A stretch of 64,000 bases of DNA from Todiramphus chloris collaris (lineage: Eukaryota > Chordata > Aves > Coraciiformes > Alcedinidae). The notes beneath the pieces were generated by a model that was not told the DNA's origin, did not search any database, and was given only the letters and a program-made list of their open reading frames with translations. The translations under genes were made by a program, and so were the position numbers. The DNA lies in contig JANVCC010000018.1 in NCBI GenBank assembly GCA_025345505.1, forward strand, positions 59,981,848 to 60,045,847, written 5' to 3'. Positions 1 to 11,500 of the stretch are shown one piece after another; positions within the stretch are counted from its first letter, which is position 1, and each line of letters begins with the position of its first letter.

Positions 1-2809
1 AAAATGATATGTCATTTTTTTTTTTTATAAAACTACAATAAAATTCTCAACAAAAATATTGAAAACAGAACAGTTAACAGCCATATTTCCCTCCTCTCAT
101 TTTTCAGAGGAATAGAGCCATGGAATTCTGGGAAATAACATCATATCTGTCTTTTTGTCCATGTATGTGTGCGTAGTTTTTTCAGCAGAGAAATTCTAAT
201 TTTTGTAAGGAGGTACATATTATACTGCTCAAAAGGTGATAACTCAAAAGGTTACAAGGACCGTAACAATGTTGAGGAAGGATTTTTAAGTGCAGAGGCT
301 TACTTTCTGGAAAGTTTCTATAGCTTCCCCAGAAAATCAAAGAAGGAAGGTAGCTTCTATACTATATTCAAATTTTGAATTACAGCATGGCATTATACAT
401 TTTTACCTATATAGCCTACAGTCCTTTTAGAAGGATTTAAACAAGTTAGCTCTTTGACTATAATTTTTTAGGAAGCTATTGAAGGAGATATCTTTTCTTC
501 TTTTCCTCCTGCCCTCTCCCCTGTCTGGTGGAGAGAAGGGATCTGAGGCAGGTAGTACATGAAGGAAAGGAGAACAGTTTCTCACTAAGATATGTATAAC
601 CAGCACTGCTGCTAAAGCATAGAGCTTTGTGATAACCCATGGTTTATATGCATGGATATACTACTGAATAATCCCATAACTGTATATATGTGTACCCATA
701 TCTAAATTGTAGCTGTTCTAGACTCATTGCAATTTTTTTTATTTTAATGATGAACTGTGAAATAAATAATGTGAGACCAATGCTTCAGGATAATTAGAAC
801 ATAGCTCTGGAAAAAGATGATGTTACATCATGCAGTGGAACCATGGGACTGGCAAGAATAAACGGTGACTTTCAGTCTTTCACATTTCAGGTAGTAGTTT
901 GTTGCTGGAAGCTTAGTCCTATGGTGTTGAAGGACTCATGTATTAATTTTGCAGATGGTAAGAGAGAGTTAGAACAGATCTACAGAACAGAGGTAGTTTA
1001 CTACAGTCTGCAGTCTTTAAACTGCTGTAGTCTTTCTGCATTTCTGTAGTCTTTAAAAAGAAATTATATATGAATACTTTAAAAATTCATACAGATATCC
1101 AGTGAATTGGAACATTTTATATATGTATATAAGCAGTTTCCTAAATTGCACAGTAATGTTGTATTTTACCTTTTTTATTGGGGGGGGGGGGAAGGGTAGT
1201 TACATATTTTCAACAGTTTGTATAAGGAACAAAGTAGAATCTGTGGTATTTGCAACAAAACCAAATATGCACCATTCTGGGATGCTTCATCAAGATAAAA
1301 CAAGAGATAAGAGTTGTCAGCCTTTCAATATAAGACATTTCTGATTTTCTGCAGAAGCAGAGATACAACATCAGGAATTGCAGGTAATAAACAGGGGAAG
1401 TGAATTTTCAGTAACATATCTGGTAACCAAGGTGGCCAGCAGATTTATCACCCATAAGCAAGTGCTATCTTGCTTGTTACCAAACAGAAACAGAATCAAT
1501 GATGTCATTTCCACAGAGGGCTTTGTTAACAGCACTTCTGTGGCAGAGTTGGGATGGTCTGAATGGTCAGAGAAACCTAAGAGAGGTGCAGCTTCAACAG
1601 TCAAAGTATTCTGAGTGGTTTGTTGTTATTTTAATCGAAAGTATCTGTACTAAAGCTTTTTCATACTGATTAAGAACTTACACCTTTTTTTGGAGCAATC
1701 TCTGGTGTGAACAGAATACTACTTGAAGTGGGGACTTCGGCTATGCCACCTTCTCTCTGACACGTTAAAAATTGTTTGGTGATCATGAACTTAAAGGTAT
1801 GTGGTGCTTTTCATACACTAAACTGTGTTTTGGGAAAGCAGTAATATGCAGCAGATCGAGATCAGGTTGCTCGCCATTCCTTAGGCAAGTGTAGCTGCCT
1901 AAAAATAGCACTATTAGCCCACAAATGCACATATTGGCATGGTGCACTCATAATTCAGCTTCATATTTTTTTTTCATTTTTCCTTGCACTGTCTTTTAAA
2001 AGGTTCTGTGAGGTTTTATGGAACGTAACGCATCACTGTGCAGTATGGTACACTGCAGAAATAAAAGAGAAAATGCCTTTCTGCTCTTTTACACCTTTAT
2101 GTCACTACTTGGTGTCCTCTCTGCTATTTTGTTTGGTTTTTTGCCCTAAGGCTTATGAAACACCCTCATTAGCTCTTTCTTTCTGGCCTCTTCTAAGAGT
2201 GTTGATTCATAAGCCTCTGAGACTATCAAACTATGGTTTGTTGTTTGTTTGGTATTTATTTATTAAAAATATATATATAGTATTGTTGGTTGGTTTGTTT
2301 GCTTGTGTGTGTGTTGGTATTTTTTCAGTTAACAAGGAAGAGAAAAGTTGCATAGCATTACAGAAAGGGGAGCAGGAAGTGTGGTACTTTCTCCTGCTAC
2401 CAGTGACATTTCTTCTTTTCATTCGTCTGTCTCCTCTGGTTCTTTTAAGTCTTGAGACACTGAATTAGGAAAGTGAAAGTAATTTTCTGTAGACCTGTCA
2501 AAAATAATTTTTCTTCTGCAACTTTCTCATCTGCTTTGATACAAGGAAAAAGTTGCTTGAAATACTGGTATGTAGGATCCTCAGAAGTACTGAAGGTAAA
2601 GTTCTTTTTAACAAATTTGAAGCTGACCTTCTTATCTTTCTTCATGTCCTACACAAACACACATATACCTCTGTTTATACTTGTAAGTGCCTGTCTCACT
2701 TCATCTGAATTATATTTCAGGTTGTGGGCCTTGATTGTGAAAAATTGCTATAAATCTGTTAAATGTTATAGCTTTTCAGATTAGGACTAAAACCTTGTAA
2801 ATCTGTGTC

Positions 2810-2960
2810 ATCAGCATCTTTTAAAAGATGGCACAAATGGTGACATCTGGGAGCCAATTCATCATTTAATTAAATTATCCTGTAATGAAATCTGCCTTAA
2901 TGAGATTAATTTTAATTATTAATCAGGAGCTGACATAGGCACAAGGCACCATAAATAATA
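2810..2960. promoter_or_regulatory. Candidate non-coding regulatory element, TAAT-rich
   Basis: The stretch packs TTAATTAA, several TAATGA/TTAATGAG sites and an exact inverted repeat, GATTAAT (2904-2910) and ATTAATC (2918-2924), with a 7-bp spacer. It ends in a TGACAT (TALE-like) site. Such density of homeodomain core sites is typical of conserved developmental enhancers, and EYA4 is a developmental gene, but conservation cannot be assessed here. Background AT richness could also generate some of these sites. Confidence 0.3.
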
Positions 2961-3224
2961 AATAGAAGCTGTGCCTGCTCTATTTCTAAGAAAGGACCTA
3001 CTTTGGAAAAGCAGTGCTTTTCATGAAGCTGTGTTGGTTTTTTTAGTGCTATCATGATCTCTGTTTTGTGCAGTTTGGTTTCTGTTTCAAACTTTAAGGC
3101 AGAATATTAGTCCTGTTTCTGTGGATGAATAGCTGTTGATGGTTAAATATTTCATTTGATTCAGTCATTATATAGCTAGTCACCTTCATTCTTCCAGAAA
3201 TGGAATAAATATTTTGTTTCAATA

Positions 3225-3310
3225 TATAGTAGTTAATTATAATTAAGTTTATTTTAGGGGTAAGCAATGTAGCTATAATTTATTGAGTTATAATTGATTA
3301 TAATTATATC
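3225..3310. promoter_or_regulatory. Candidate AT-rich homeodomain cluster
   Basis: Repeated TTAATTATAATTAAG and TTATAATTGATTATAATTATA-like words give many overlapping TAATTA/ATTGATTA cores within 90 bp. It lies 270 bp after the previous TAAT-rich element and may be part of the same unit. It may also be simple AT-rich drift. Confidence 0.2.
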
Positions 3311-5488
3311 GTACGTGTAGTTTATTTTGTCTCTGTAGAGTCAGAATGTGCAAGGCTTTGGGCTAGTCCATGCTATCACACCTATGTTTATAAGCATAAA
3401 TATGCTTATACTCATATAGCTCCTCTCATATTCTGATGTAATGTCTATCTTGATGTGGATTACATTTATGTTTATCTTATGAATGCTGTTTATAAGGGCT
3501 TTTGTTGCTTGTCCATAACAGATGTTTATCTGGGAAGCATGTTGGCACAGTAGAAATGATCCCTATGGGTACCAGCCCCAAACGCTCTGTGAGCCTTGTT
3601 ATGATTGTCTTACATGAGGAGTCAACCCTTTTGCCTTTATCTCCATTATCAAGCAGAACAGCACTGTGCTCTCCCTTGCCAAGTGCACACCAGTTCCACA
3701 AGGCTGGAGCTAATTATTCACTGCTCATGGAGTGATCATTTCTTTGGCCTCCTTGGCCATGCACCTTCCCTGCCATCTGTATTTGTATTGACAGAAGTAC
3801 CATTTGTTTTAGTTCCAGCATTCTATGAATATTTAGTTTCTCTTCACTGTCTCTCATTGAAAAACCATTTTGCTTCAGAAAAAGTAAGACCAAAGGTAGA
3901 AGAACAGGTGTTGATGCTGTGTGTCAGTTAGAACCTGCCACATACAGGTTTCCTGAATGAATGCGATTTTTGTAGGCTACCATTAGCCTGTTGGCCTGAT
4001 AGCACAGCCCATGTTTGGGTATTGTTAGATGAGAGAATAAGTAAGCATGTGAACAGACTCCTCTCTATAAAATGAGGGGATTCCTTCTTCTGCAACCATC
4101 ATGGTTTGCACTTGAGGTCCTCTTCAGAAGAATAGCCTGTCTTTTTCCAGCTTGGGCTAGATGCACTGGTGAAGGGGGTTGGCAGTACTTTTTGGCCCTT
4201 AGGTGCTGAATGGAAGCCACTGGCTCAAGAGGTAGAAATAAAAGGCATGGAAAACCGAAGACCTTCAGAGCAAGATCCTACCTCTAGTGAAATAGATAGG
4301 AATTTGCCATCTGTTTTGGCAGATCCCAAATTTAAGCCCTGGTGCCCCGTCAAAGTTGTGTCTCTTGTCAAGCCAAAATGCTGTACTTCTGGCAGCTATC
4401 ATATTCTTTAGCAGCATACAGCAGTTGTCTCCCAAGCATTTCACAGCTTTATCAGCACTGGTGACTGGAGAAGGTAGGAAATATGTAACCTTTCCTACCT
4501 ACAAAACTGTACAGCTACATGATAACTATGTGGCTTTCCTAGAAAAAAGGATAAACACACATAAACATATAGTTACAGCAGTTGAACCTTATAATGGCAT
4601 CATATCACTTGTAACAAAGAGTGGTAAGGGCAGAAATATCTAGAAATCATAGACTGAATTGACTTACTGTTAGTTTTAGGACAGTGAAAAATTTTTATTT
4701 ATAATAGGAATTGTTTGCATCCCAGAGACTTTCTTGTCTGTGGTCCATAATATTATTAAGATGATGATGATTTTGGAACAGGCAGTTTTCACTCTTTATC
4801 AACTTTCCATAGAGTCGTAGTGGACTTAACTTTTTGCAGAATACAGTCATGTCTGGACTGTTTATTCTGCATAGCCTATGCTATATGATAGAAGTAATTA
4901 TAAGTAATATATGGGATAAATATATTGCACTTTAAATAAGTACAGTATGCAATATGACTTAGTAAATTTTTGTAGGATGTTCATTAAAGAAAGAAACATA
5001 TTAGTCTAAGAGTTCTTTGGCTCATTTAAAAGTAAGTCCTAAAAATACTGGGGAAATACCACCAAAACTTGTGTATTCTGAACTCTTTTGTGATCCATTT
5101 CTTTTCTATTTTTTTACTAAAATCAGAGTACTGATATTTGCTGTGTCATAGTCTTACCAATTTCCCAATGTATGTGACATATAATATCTGTTTTGGCATA
5201 CATAATTCAAAATGAGCTTTTCTGACAGTAAGGATCTTAGCACCCCAGAATTCCTCATTTAAGCAGTGTTAAGCAAGATACTGTTGGTTTACAGTTCTCC
5301 CAGGATACAGAGATCTGACTGATCATCTTTTCATATATTTCCAAAAGGTATGCAGTAGTGTTCAGCATGGAACTGCTTTTGAGGACATTTGACAGGATTG
5401 GAAGGAAAGGGTAGGTTCTGGTTAAAAAACAGGCAACGAGTGAAGTGGTCAAAAGCAATTGGATGACATATTGGAAAAAAGTACATAC

Positions 5489-5510
5489 TTTTTTTTTTTT
5501 TTTTTTTTTT
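5489..5510 (+). repeat. Poly-T homopolymer (T22)
   Basis: An uninterrupted run of 22 T. No element body or target-site duplication is recognisable beside it, so I call it a simple homopolymer. Confidence 0.9.
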
Positions 5511-8385
5511 AGATGTCTGTTAAGAAAGTTAACATTTAAAGATGGGAGGGTTGCAGAATATTTTGGGCAAGTATCACTATGTGATTTCCCTTTTCCTGAA
5601 TGCTTTCAGCATCTGGTGAGTGTGGAATATTGGGCTCAGTGAATTGTTTTGTTATCTTGAACAGATCTACTTATGTTCCTAAGCAAAGAGATGTTGACTG
5701 TAGAAAAATTATGTTAACTTGGACCATGTTTGAGAAGCTCATTGAGCTTGAGTGCAATAAATAGTATGGTCTCCCAAACAGACTGCAGGAAGATCACCCC
5801 TTCTAGGAAAGCAGTGGGACCCACTCTGCTAGCACAGAGTGTATTGACTCGGGATCTGCATATACCTCCAAACAGAATACCTTGTGCCTCACTAGAGGGG
5901 CATATTTCACTTGATTTTGAGCCACTGAGCTCAGTGGTGTAACCTCTCTGGTACTGGATAGTCAGCCCTTGTCGCTGTGTGCTGTTCAAATGCAGGCTGT
6001 TCCACTGTGTGTTAGCAGCCAGGTTTATTATTCTGCTTTTGCTATGTTCCTCCATATATCTCTGCCTTGCAATCAGACTTCAGCTTGGCTTTGTTCTGCA
6101 GGAGCTGTTCCAAAGAGCACTGATGCTTCGAGGATTCTTCCAAGTAACTGCTGTAGGCTTTGGAACAAGTTGAGTATTACAGCACAGACTGAAAACATTC
6201 AAAGAAAAGTCACTGTTTTACACATGCATGCACACACACTTAGATGTGTTCAAAGGATTTATTATCTGAGGGCTACAGAGAATTATTTTGTTCAACAGCT
6301 ACACATAAAAATAATACTATTCAGTCAGAAATGAGAGAACTCATTTCTGGCACGGTGGTCTGGCAAATATTAGGAAATGTGTTTCTGAGGGTGGGTTTGC
6401 ACCCACACCCGGGGTGTGTATGTGCTTGCAAAGTTGTCTGCTGATCCAGTTCATTTCTAGCTTTTGGTGAGAATTATTGCAAAATTTCAGTGATTTTTAA
6501 ATGTTTTAGTTTTCTGTCCAGCTTTTCCCAGATACATTCAATAGATGAGAGATTTGAGGGTAATATTGGCTAGTCTTTGTATATTTAACTGTCCATCTCA
6601 TTCTTTTTTCAAGTACATACTGAGATCTGGACAAATGTTTAATGTCATTGTTAAGTTGCAAAATTAAACCCTGGCTAGTTGGACATGATTTACTTGGAAG
6701 AGAGCAGCTTGGTAGAACATTCTAGTAGTCTTCTTGGACAGGGCAGCTATAATATTGTGCAGTCCCCTAACTGTCTTGGCTCAAAGTCAAAATAATTGCC
6801 ACACTGTTAACTTCATCTTTCCTTAATTGCCGAGGAGTTTCTACTCCCCACACTCTGTACATCTATGTAAATTCTGTGCATTTTGGCTTGTCCCCGTATA
6901 CTTTTTTCCATTTTCTAAAGTCCCAGTTGACTCCCACTGAGTTTAAAATATGCCATTTGAAACCATGTTTTCATTAGGCTTATCACCCTTGCATACTGAT
7001 CTTCTTTTGATCTCGTTGGGTCTGTGTCTGTTCCATAATTGGTTTGTCCACATTTCCTAATGTATAAATGGATAAGGAGATTTTACATGAGATACCTAAC
7101 TTGCCAAGAAACTGGAATTTGTAACTTCAGCCAATCTAGATTTCCACTCACTTTCTGATGTATACATGTGAATGTAAATTGGTTTCAGTCACTTCAATTT
7201 ACATACCGAAGAGCCAGAAGAAGGTGTAAGTTACTATAGGATAGTTGATAAGTAACTTATTAATGTATGCTCCTTTTAGCTGCATTACCTGTTTAGCCTC
7301 TTTCCTGACCATTCAGTCTATCACCAACATCTTTATAAGCTCAAGCGTATTTAATAATTCAAATTTAAAGATAATGCATATAAAGATGTAATCTACAATT
7401 TGTTAATGAACGTGGATATAAATTTGCCTATTTTATGATTCTAGATTCACTTATTTCAGTCTTAGGTCTGTTCTGCCATTCTGAGAGTCAAGAGAATAAA
7501 AATCAAACTAACAAGGATAAACATGCCCTGGACTCTTCAGAGCATTCTGGGTATGGCCTATGAGATTTGTGGTAGATCAGCTCTTGACTTCAACATTGAA
7601 AGACCGGACCTTCAAAATAATAGTTGTCTTGCCTTTGTCTAGAGTTAATTCAAGTTATTCTTCATCCCAGTCAAAGTGTTTTAAACATCAATTCTAAACA
7701 TGATGTGAACCACCCATCAGAAAAAAAAAAGGTCTTTATCTTACTTTTGTGAGTATTTTAAAGTTGGGTTGTTTTGTTGTTTGTTGTGTTTTTGTTTTTT
7801 TTTTTTTGTTAGAAACCTTGTCATTGACAGCATATCCAGGAAATGTGGACCTGTCTTGCATGACATCTGAAATATAAGTAATGTTATGGGATTACTCAAA
7901 TTTTAAATCTCAGTTTATATTTTGTTAAAAATGAGGATACCTCATTTGTTACTTTGTAGAACTTTAAATTTGAACTCCTTATTTGCATCAGCCTGCAGTT
8001 TGGTTAAAAATCAGAATTCCATTCAAATGCAGAGAAATATTTGATTTAGTTTATTGAAATAAACCAGCCTTAAGTAGTTTCATTATGTAACTTTTGGGGT
8101 TTTTTTTAAACTCAAGTCTAAAGGATTTATTATAGAAGAGAATTATTAATTACAGTTACTAAGTGCACAAGTCATCACATTGGGAGTGATTTTCAAAGCT
8201 GTCTGGATACATGAAAGTGTTGAAAGGTATACAGGAGGATTTTCCTATGTTACAAATTAAATTAGTTGCTGGCCTCTGGAAAAAAATGAGTTTACGTTGA
8301 TGGTTAGGTTATTTCCTGCTAAGATACTCTTGAAGTTCTGTGTACCAGAAACCTGCAAAAATTACTTTAACTAGTAAAGCTCACC

Positions 8386-8390
<5 letters not shown>

Positions 8391-8416
<26 letters not shown>

Positions 8417-8426
8417 GGGGGGGGGG
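8391..8426 (+). repeat. T26-G10 homopolymer junction at gap edge
   Basis: Twenty-six T followed directly by ten G, running into the assembly gap. The far side of the gap starts with G12 and then a T/G-rich tract to about 8595, so the gap probably sits in a longer G/T-rich low-complexity block. Confidence 0.95.
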
Positions 8427-8526
8427 NNNNNNNNNNNNNNNNNNNNNNNNNNNNNNNNNNNNNNNNNNNNNNNNNNNNNNNNNNNNNNNNNNNNNNNNNN
8501 NNNNNNNNNNNNNNNNNNNNNNNNNN
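8427..8526. other. Assembly gap of exactly 100 N
   Basis: One hundred consecutive N, the usual placeholder for a gap of unknown length. Real length and content are unknown. The G-runs on both edges suggest sequencing drop-out in a G-rich or G-quadruplex-prone tract. Confidence 0.99.
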
Positions 8527-8598
8527 GGGGGGGGGGGGTTGGGTTTGTTTTTTGGTTTTTGTTTTTTTTGTGGTGTTTTTGGTTTTTTTTGTTATATG
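8527..8598 (+). repeat. G/T-rich low-complexity tract
   Basis: Begins with G12 and continues as TTGGG/TTTTGG/TTTTTTG blocks with almost no A or C for about 70 bases. Continuation of the block interrupted by the gap. Confidence 0.85.
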
Positions 8599-11500
8599 AA
8601 TTGGAAAAGTGAAAATTCCCTGCTTTTGCATATATTAATTGAATTCCTTTACATCAGAGATGGAAAGGCTTGATTTCCCTTGATAAGAAAGTTGAAACTT
8701 TAGGGTGTAGGAAAACTCTTTCCTGTGCAAATGAAAACAAAATATTTATCTGAAAAAACATACATTTGCCAACATTTTATTCATTGTATATTGTAAAACA
8801 ATTAACTATTTGCTGTAGTATTATTTTGTTGTTTATTTTTTATTCTTGAGTTATAGAAGTTTTTCTTCCTATTTATATCTGAGATTAAAATAGAAGATCT
8901 TGTTTATACATTTAATAATGAACTAATAAGATTATTTTTAAAATCCTATTCACTCAGTAGTTTTGGTGTTAGTAGAGAATCATAACATTACAAATGTAAT
9001 TTAAAAATGCTTTAAATTGAATACTAATTATGTAAGTAGTAGAAAATACATGTCATTTAAAATGTAACTTTCCACCTGATGGACATGAGTCTTTTGGAAT
9101 GTTTAGTAGCTTTAATTATTTCTGCTATCTTTCTAGATACTATAATAGCACTTTAAAGAAACTGTCCATCTCTTTAGAAGGACAATCTTATAGAAAGCCA
9201 TATTCACCACAGGTTTGGATAGTTTGTGTGAGTGATATCAGTCTTAACCTTGGTAGACTTTCAGACTGTCTTTTTAATATTGGAGGGGCACTCGGTCATA
9301 TGAATCAGATCTTCGGAACTTGGTAACTTTCAAACACTGTACAATTTAAATGTTGAGACAAAATATGAAAGATGCTTCTGGATAACTGGTTGTTTGTCAT
9401 AATGATTATCCCGATTTCTGCTCAAAGTTAGTGGATTTTAATTGCATCCTATAAAAATATCTATCTTTGGTGTTTTTAAATCAAACTCTTCAGTGCTAAT
9501 TCTCTCATTTAGGTTAAATGAATTGTATTCCCTTGTGTTTAATCTAAGAAATCTTTATTTTAGTGCCTCAAATTTCAAAAACCTGCACGATTTTGTGATG
9601 AAAATTCTTAGGTAAATTTTAAAGATCTTGCAGACGAAACCATTTTTGTAATGTCTATTTTCAGACTTTTTACTGTTAGCACAACTACTGTGTATATTCA
9701 TTCTCATTTTTAGTTCCCTTTGAGTTGAATTAGCCATCTGAATTTGCTCTCTGACCTTCAGAAAACAGCTTCTGTTTAACTTAATTTTGGTGAGCAACTC
9801 CTCAGCTGATTTATTAAACCACTGAAATCTAAAAATCTGTGTAATATTTTATCATAAAAAGAGATGTAATGAAAAACTGCATTTTCTGTCTTCAACTTTA
9901 AGAACTCCTAATTAGATCTTTATCTGTGCTGATGAGTTTCATATGATAAAGATTAAGAAAAAGCAAGACATAGAGTTTGTTTCATGCAGTAGGAAGCTCT
10001 ATGTTCTTTTCACATAGTGTCAAATGGAAGTCATTACTTAATGTTTTCCAAATGCTCAAGGTTAATTGTGCATTCACACATGTTCTTCTGAAAAAGTCTG
10101 TCAGCTCTTTTTTTTTATATTTGATTACCTACATTTTGTTGAGATGGTAGCTGTTTCAAGCTATTTATCCCCTCAGAATTCCTCTTTTGAGATGCTTAGT
10201 TTACTCTTAAGCTTGGTGCACCTCCAGGTCCTATTTATGTTCCTTTCCCAATAACCAATTCTAAGATAATATGTCCCTCTGAGCTTGCAAAACTAACCTA
10301 GTAATCTGTGGTTGTCACTCCCATTTTGTCTATATGGTAAATCCTATTCTAGAAAACAAAAGTTTAGGGTTTTTTAACTAAAAAGTAAAGTATCGGCTTC
10401 AAGGTTCCAAGTCTTGAGATTTTTTTTTTTTTTTTCACTACAGCAAAATCTTTGGTTACACTTCAAAACTTTGTCTGTTTAGAGATGATAAAAAGAAGCA
10501 TTTACACACCTGCTTCAGGCATCTAACTTTATGTAGATATTTGGTGAATCAAAATTCAGGTTCACCCCCAACGTAATTGTAACTTCCCATTGAGGAAACT
10601 AAGTTAGAAGTCAGCCAATTAATAGATGCGGCCTTTGCGATAGTGAATCGGGTCTTTGTTTGCTGAGTCTCATGCTGGAAGAGTCTCAGAGCTGAACTGA
10701 GAAATGGGCTATTCAGAAAAAATAGTGGAGTAGAGTTGTATTGTAGTTCCCTAGAATGTGAGTAGAGCCCTCTGCCCTGCCACCCTCCTTCCCTGATATT
10801 ATTTAGACAAGTAGGAGCGTTGATATTCTCGACAGCTTAAATGTCCTCACACAAAATCTACAGTAAGGTTCCCCAGTGGTTGGTTTTAAGTCTCTCTGAA
10901 TCTTTCTGTGCTGCCACAGGAAAGCACAGAGGGAGGGAAGGAAATTCATGCTCTTGTTTGTTCAGTTCTGTTTGCACAACCTGCTATGGATTTAGAAGAA
11001 TTACAGAATTCAGGGAAATGGAAATTAATAAAGACATTCAAAACCCCAACCCTCCTTTATGGACTGTGACAAATGTAGTTGACAGATGAGTACAGTAATG
11101 CATATGCAGTAATGACTGGGATAGAGACTCTAAGTCAAATGTTGCAATTTAGGGAATATTAAGAGAAATTGAAATATATTTCAAACTCATAAAATGAATA
11201 TTTTTCTACCAGCACATAATAAAGATTTGGAATTATTGCCACTAGAGAACACGTATGACTGAAATTATTTCATGAAAAATAAGACTATCCACAAATAATA
11301 AGTAGTTCTGCTTTTGGTCAGATAGAAAAGTTTGTATTTTACCCACCAATTAATCCATATAGTATAGAGGTAAGACTAAACTCCCTGTCCAGGCAGGTTG
11401 TTCCATAGCTTCACTGGACAGTGGAGTGGCTCTCTCATCACCTTTCAAAACCATCAGTAATGTCCACTTTCATAAATATGTCATTGTGTCCTGTATATCC

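Larger units (their letters stand above)
1..8390 (+). other. EYA4 upstream intron, part 1 (no gene seen)
   Basis: This AT-rich sequence is inferred to be intron because the first recognised EYA4 exon lies downstream in + orientation and no start exon is found before it. I see no exon with splice sites and recognisable protein. Open frames are all under about 135 codons and composition-driven. Contents: a G12 run at 1180-1191, loosely repeated TGTAGTCTTT units near 1006-1056, G/T-rich patches at about 2235-2316 and 7765-7811, a T22 run at 5489-5510, and homeodomain-motif-rich stretches at about 2810-2960 and 3225-3310. The rest is unremarkable. Confidence 0.75.

Noticed and set aside
2073-2468. 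Open frame of 131 codons with hydrophobic segments resembling a membrane protein
   Set aside because: Its Leu/Phe/Val richness comes from T-rich DNA. The overlapping minus-strand frame is equally plausible and neither resembles a known protein.
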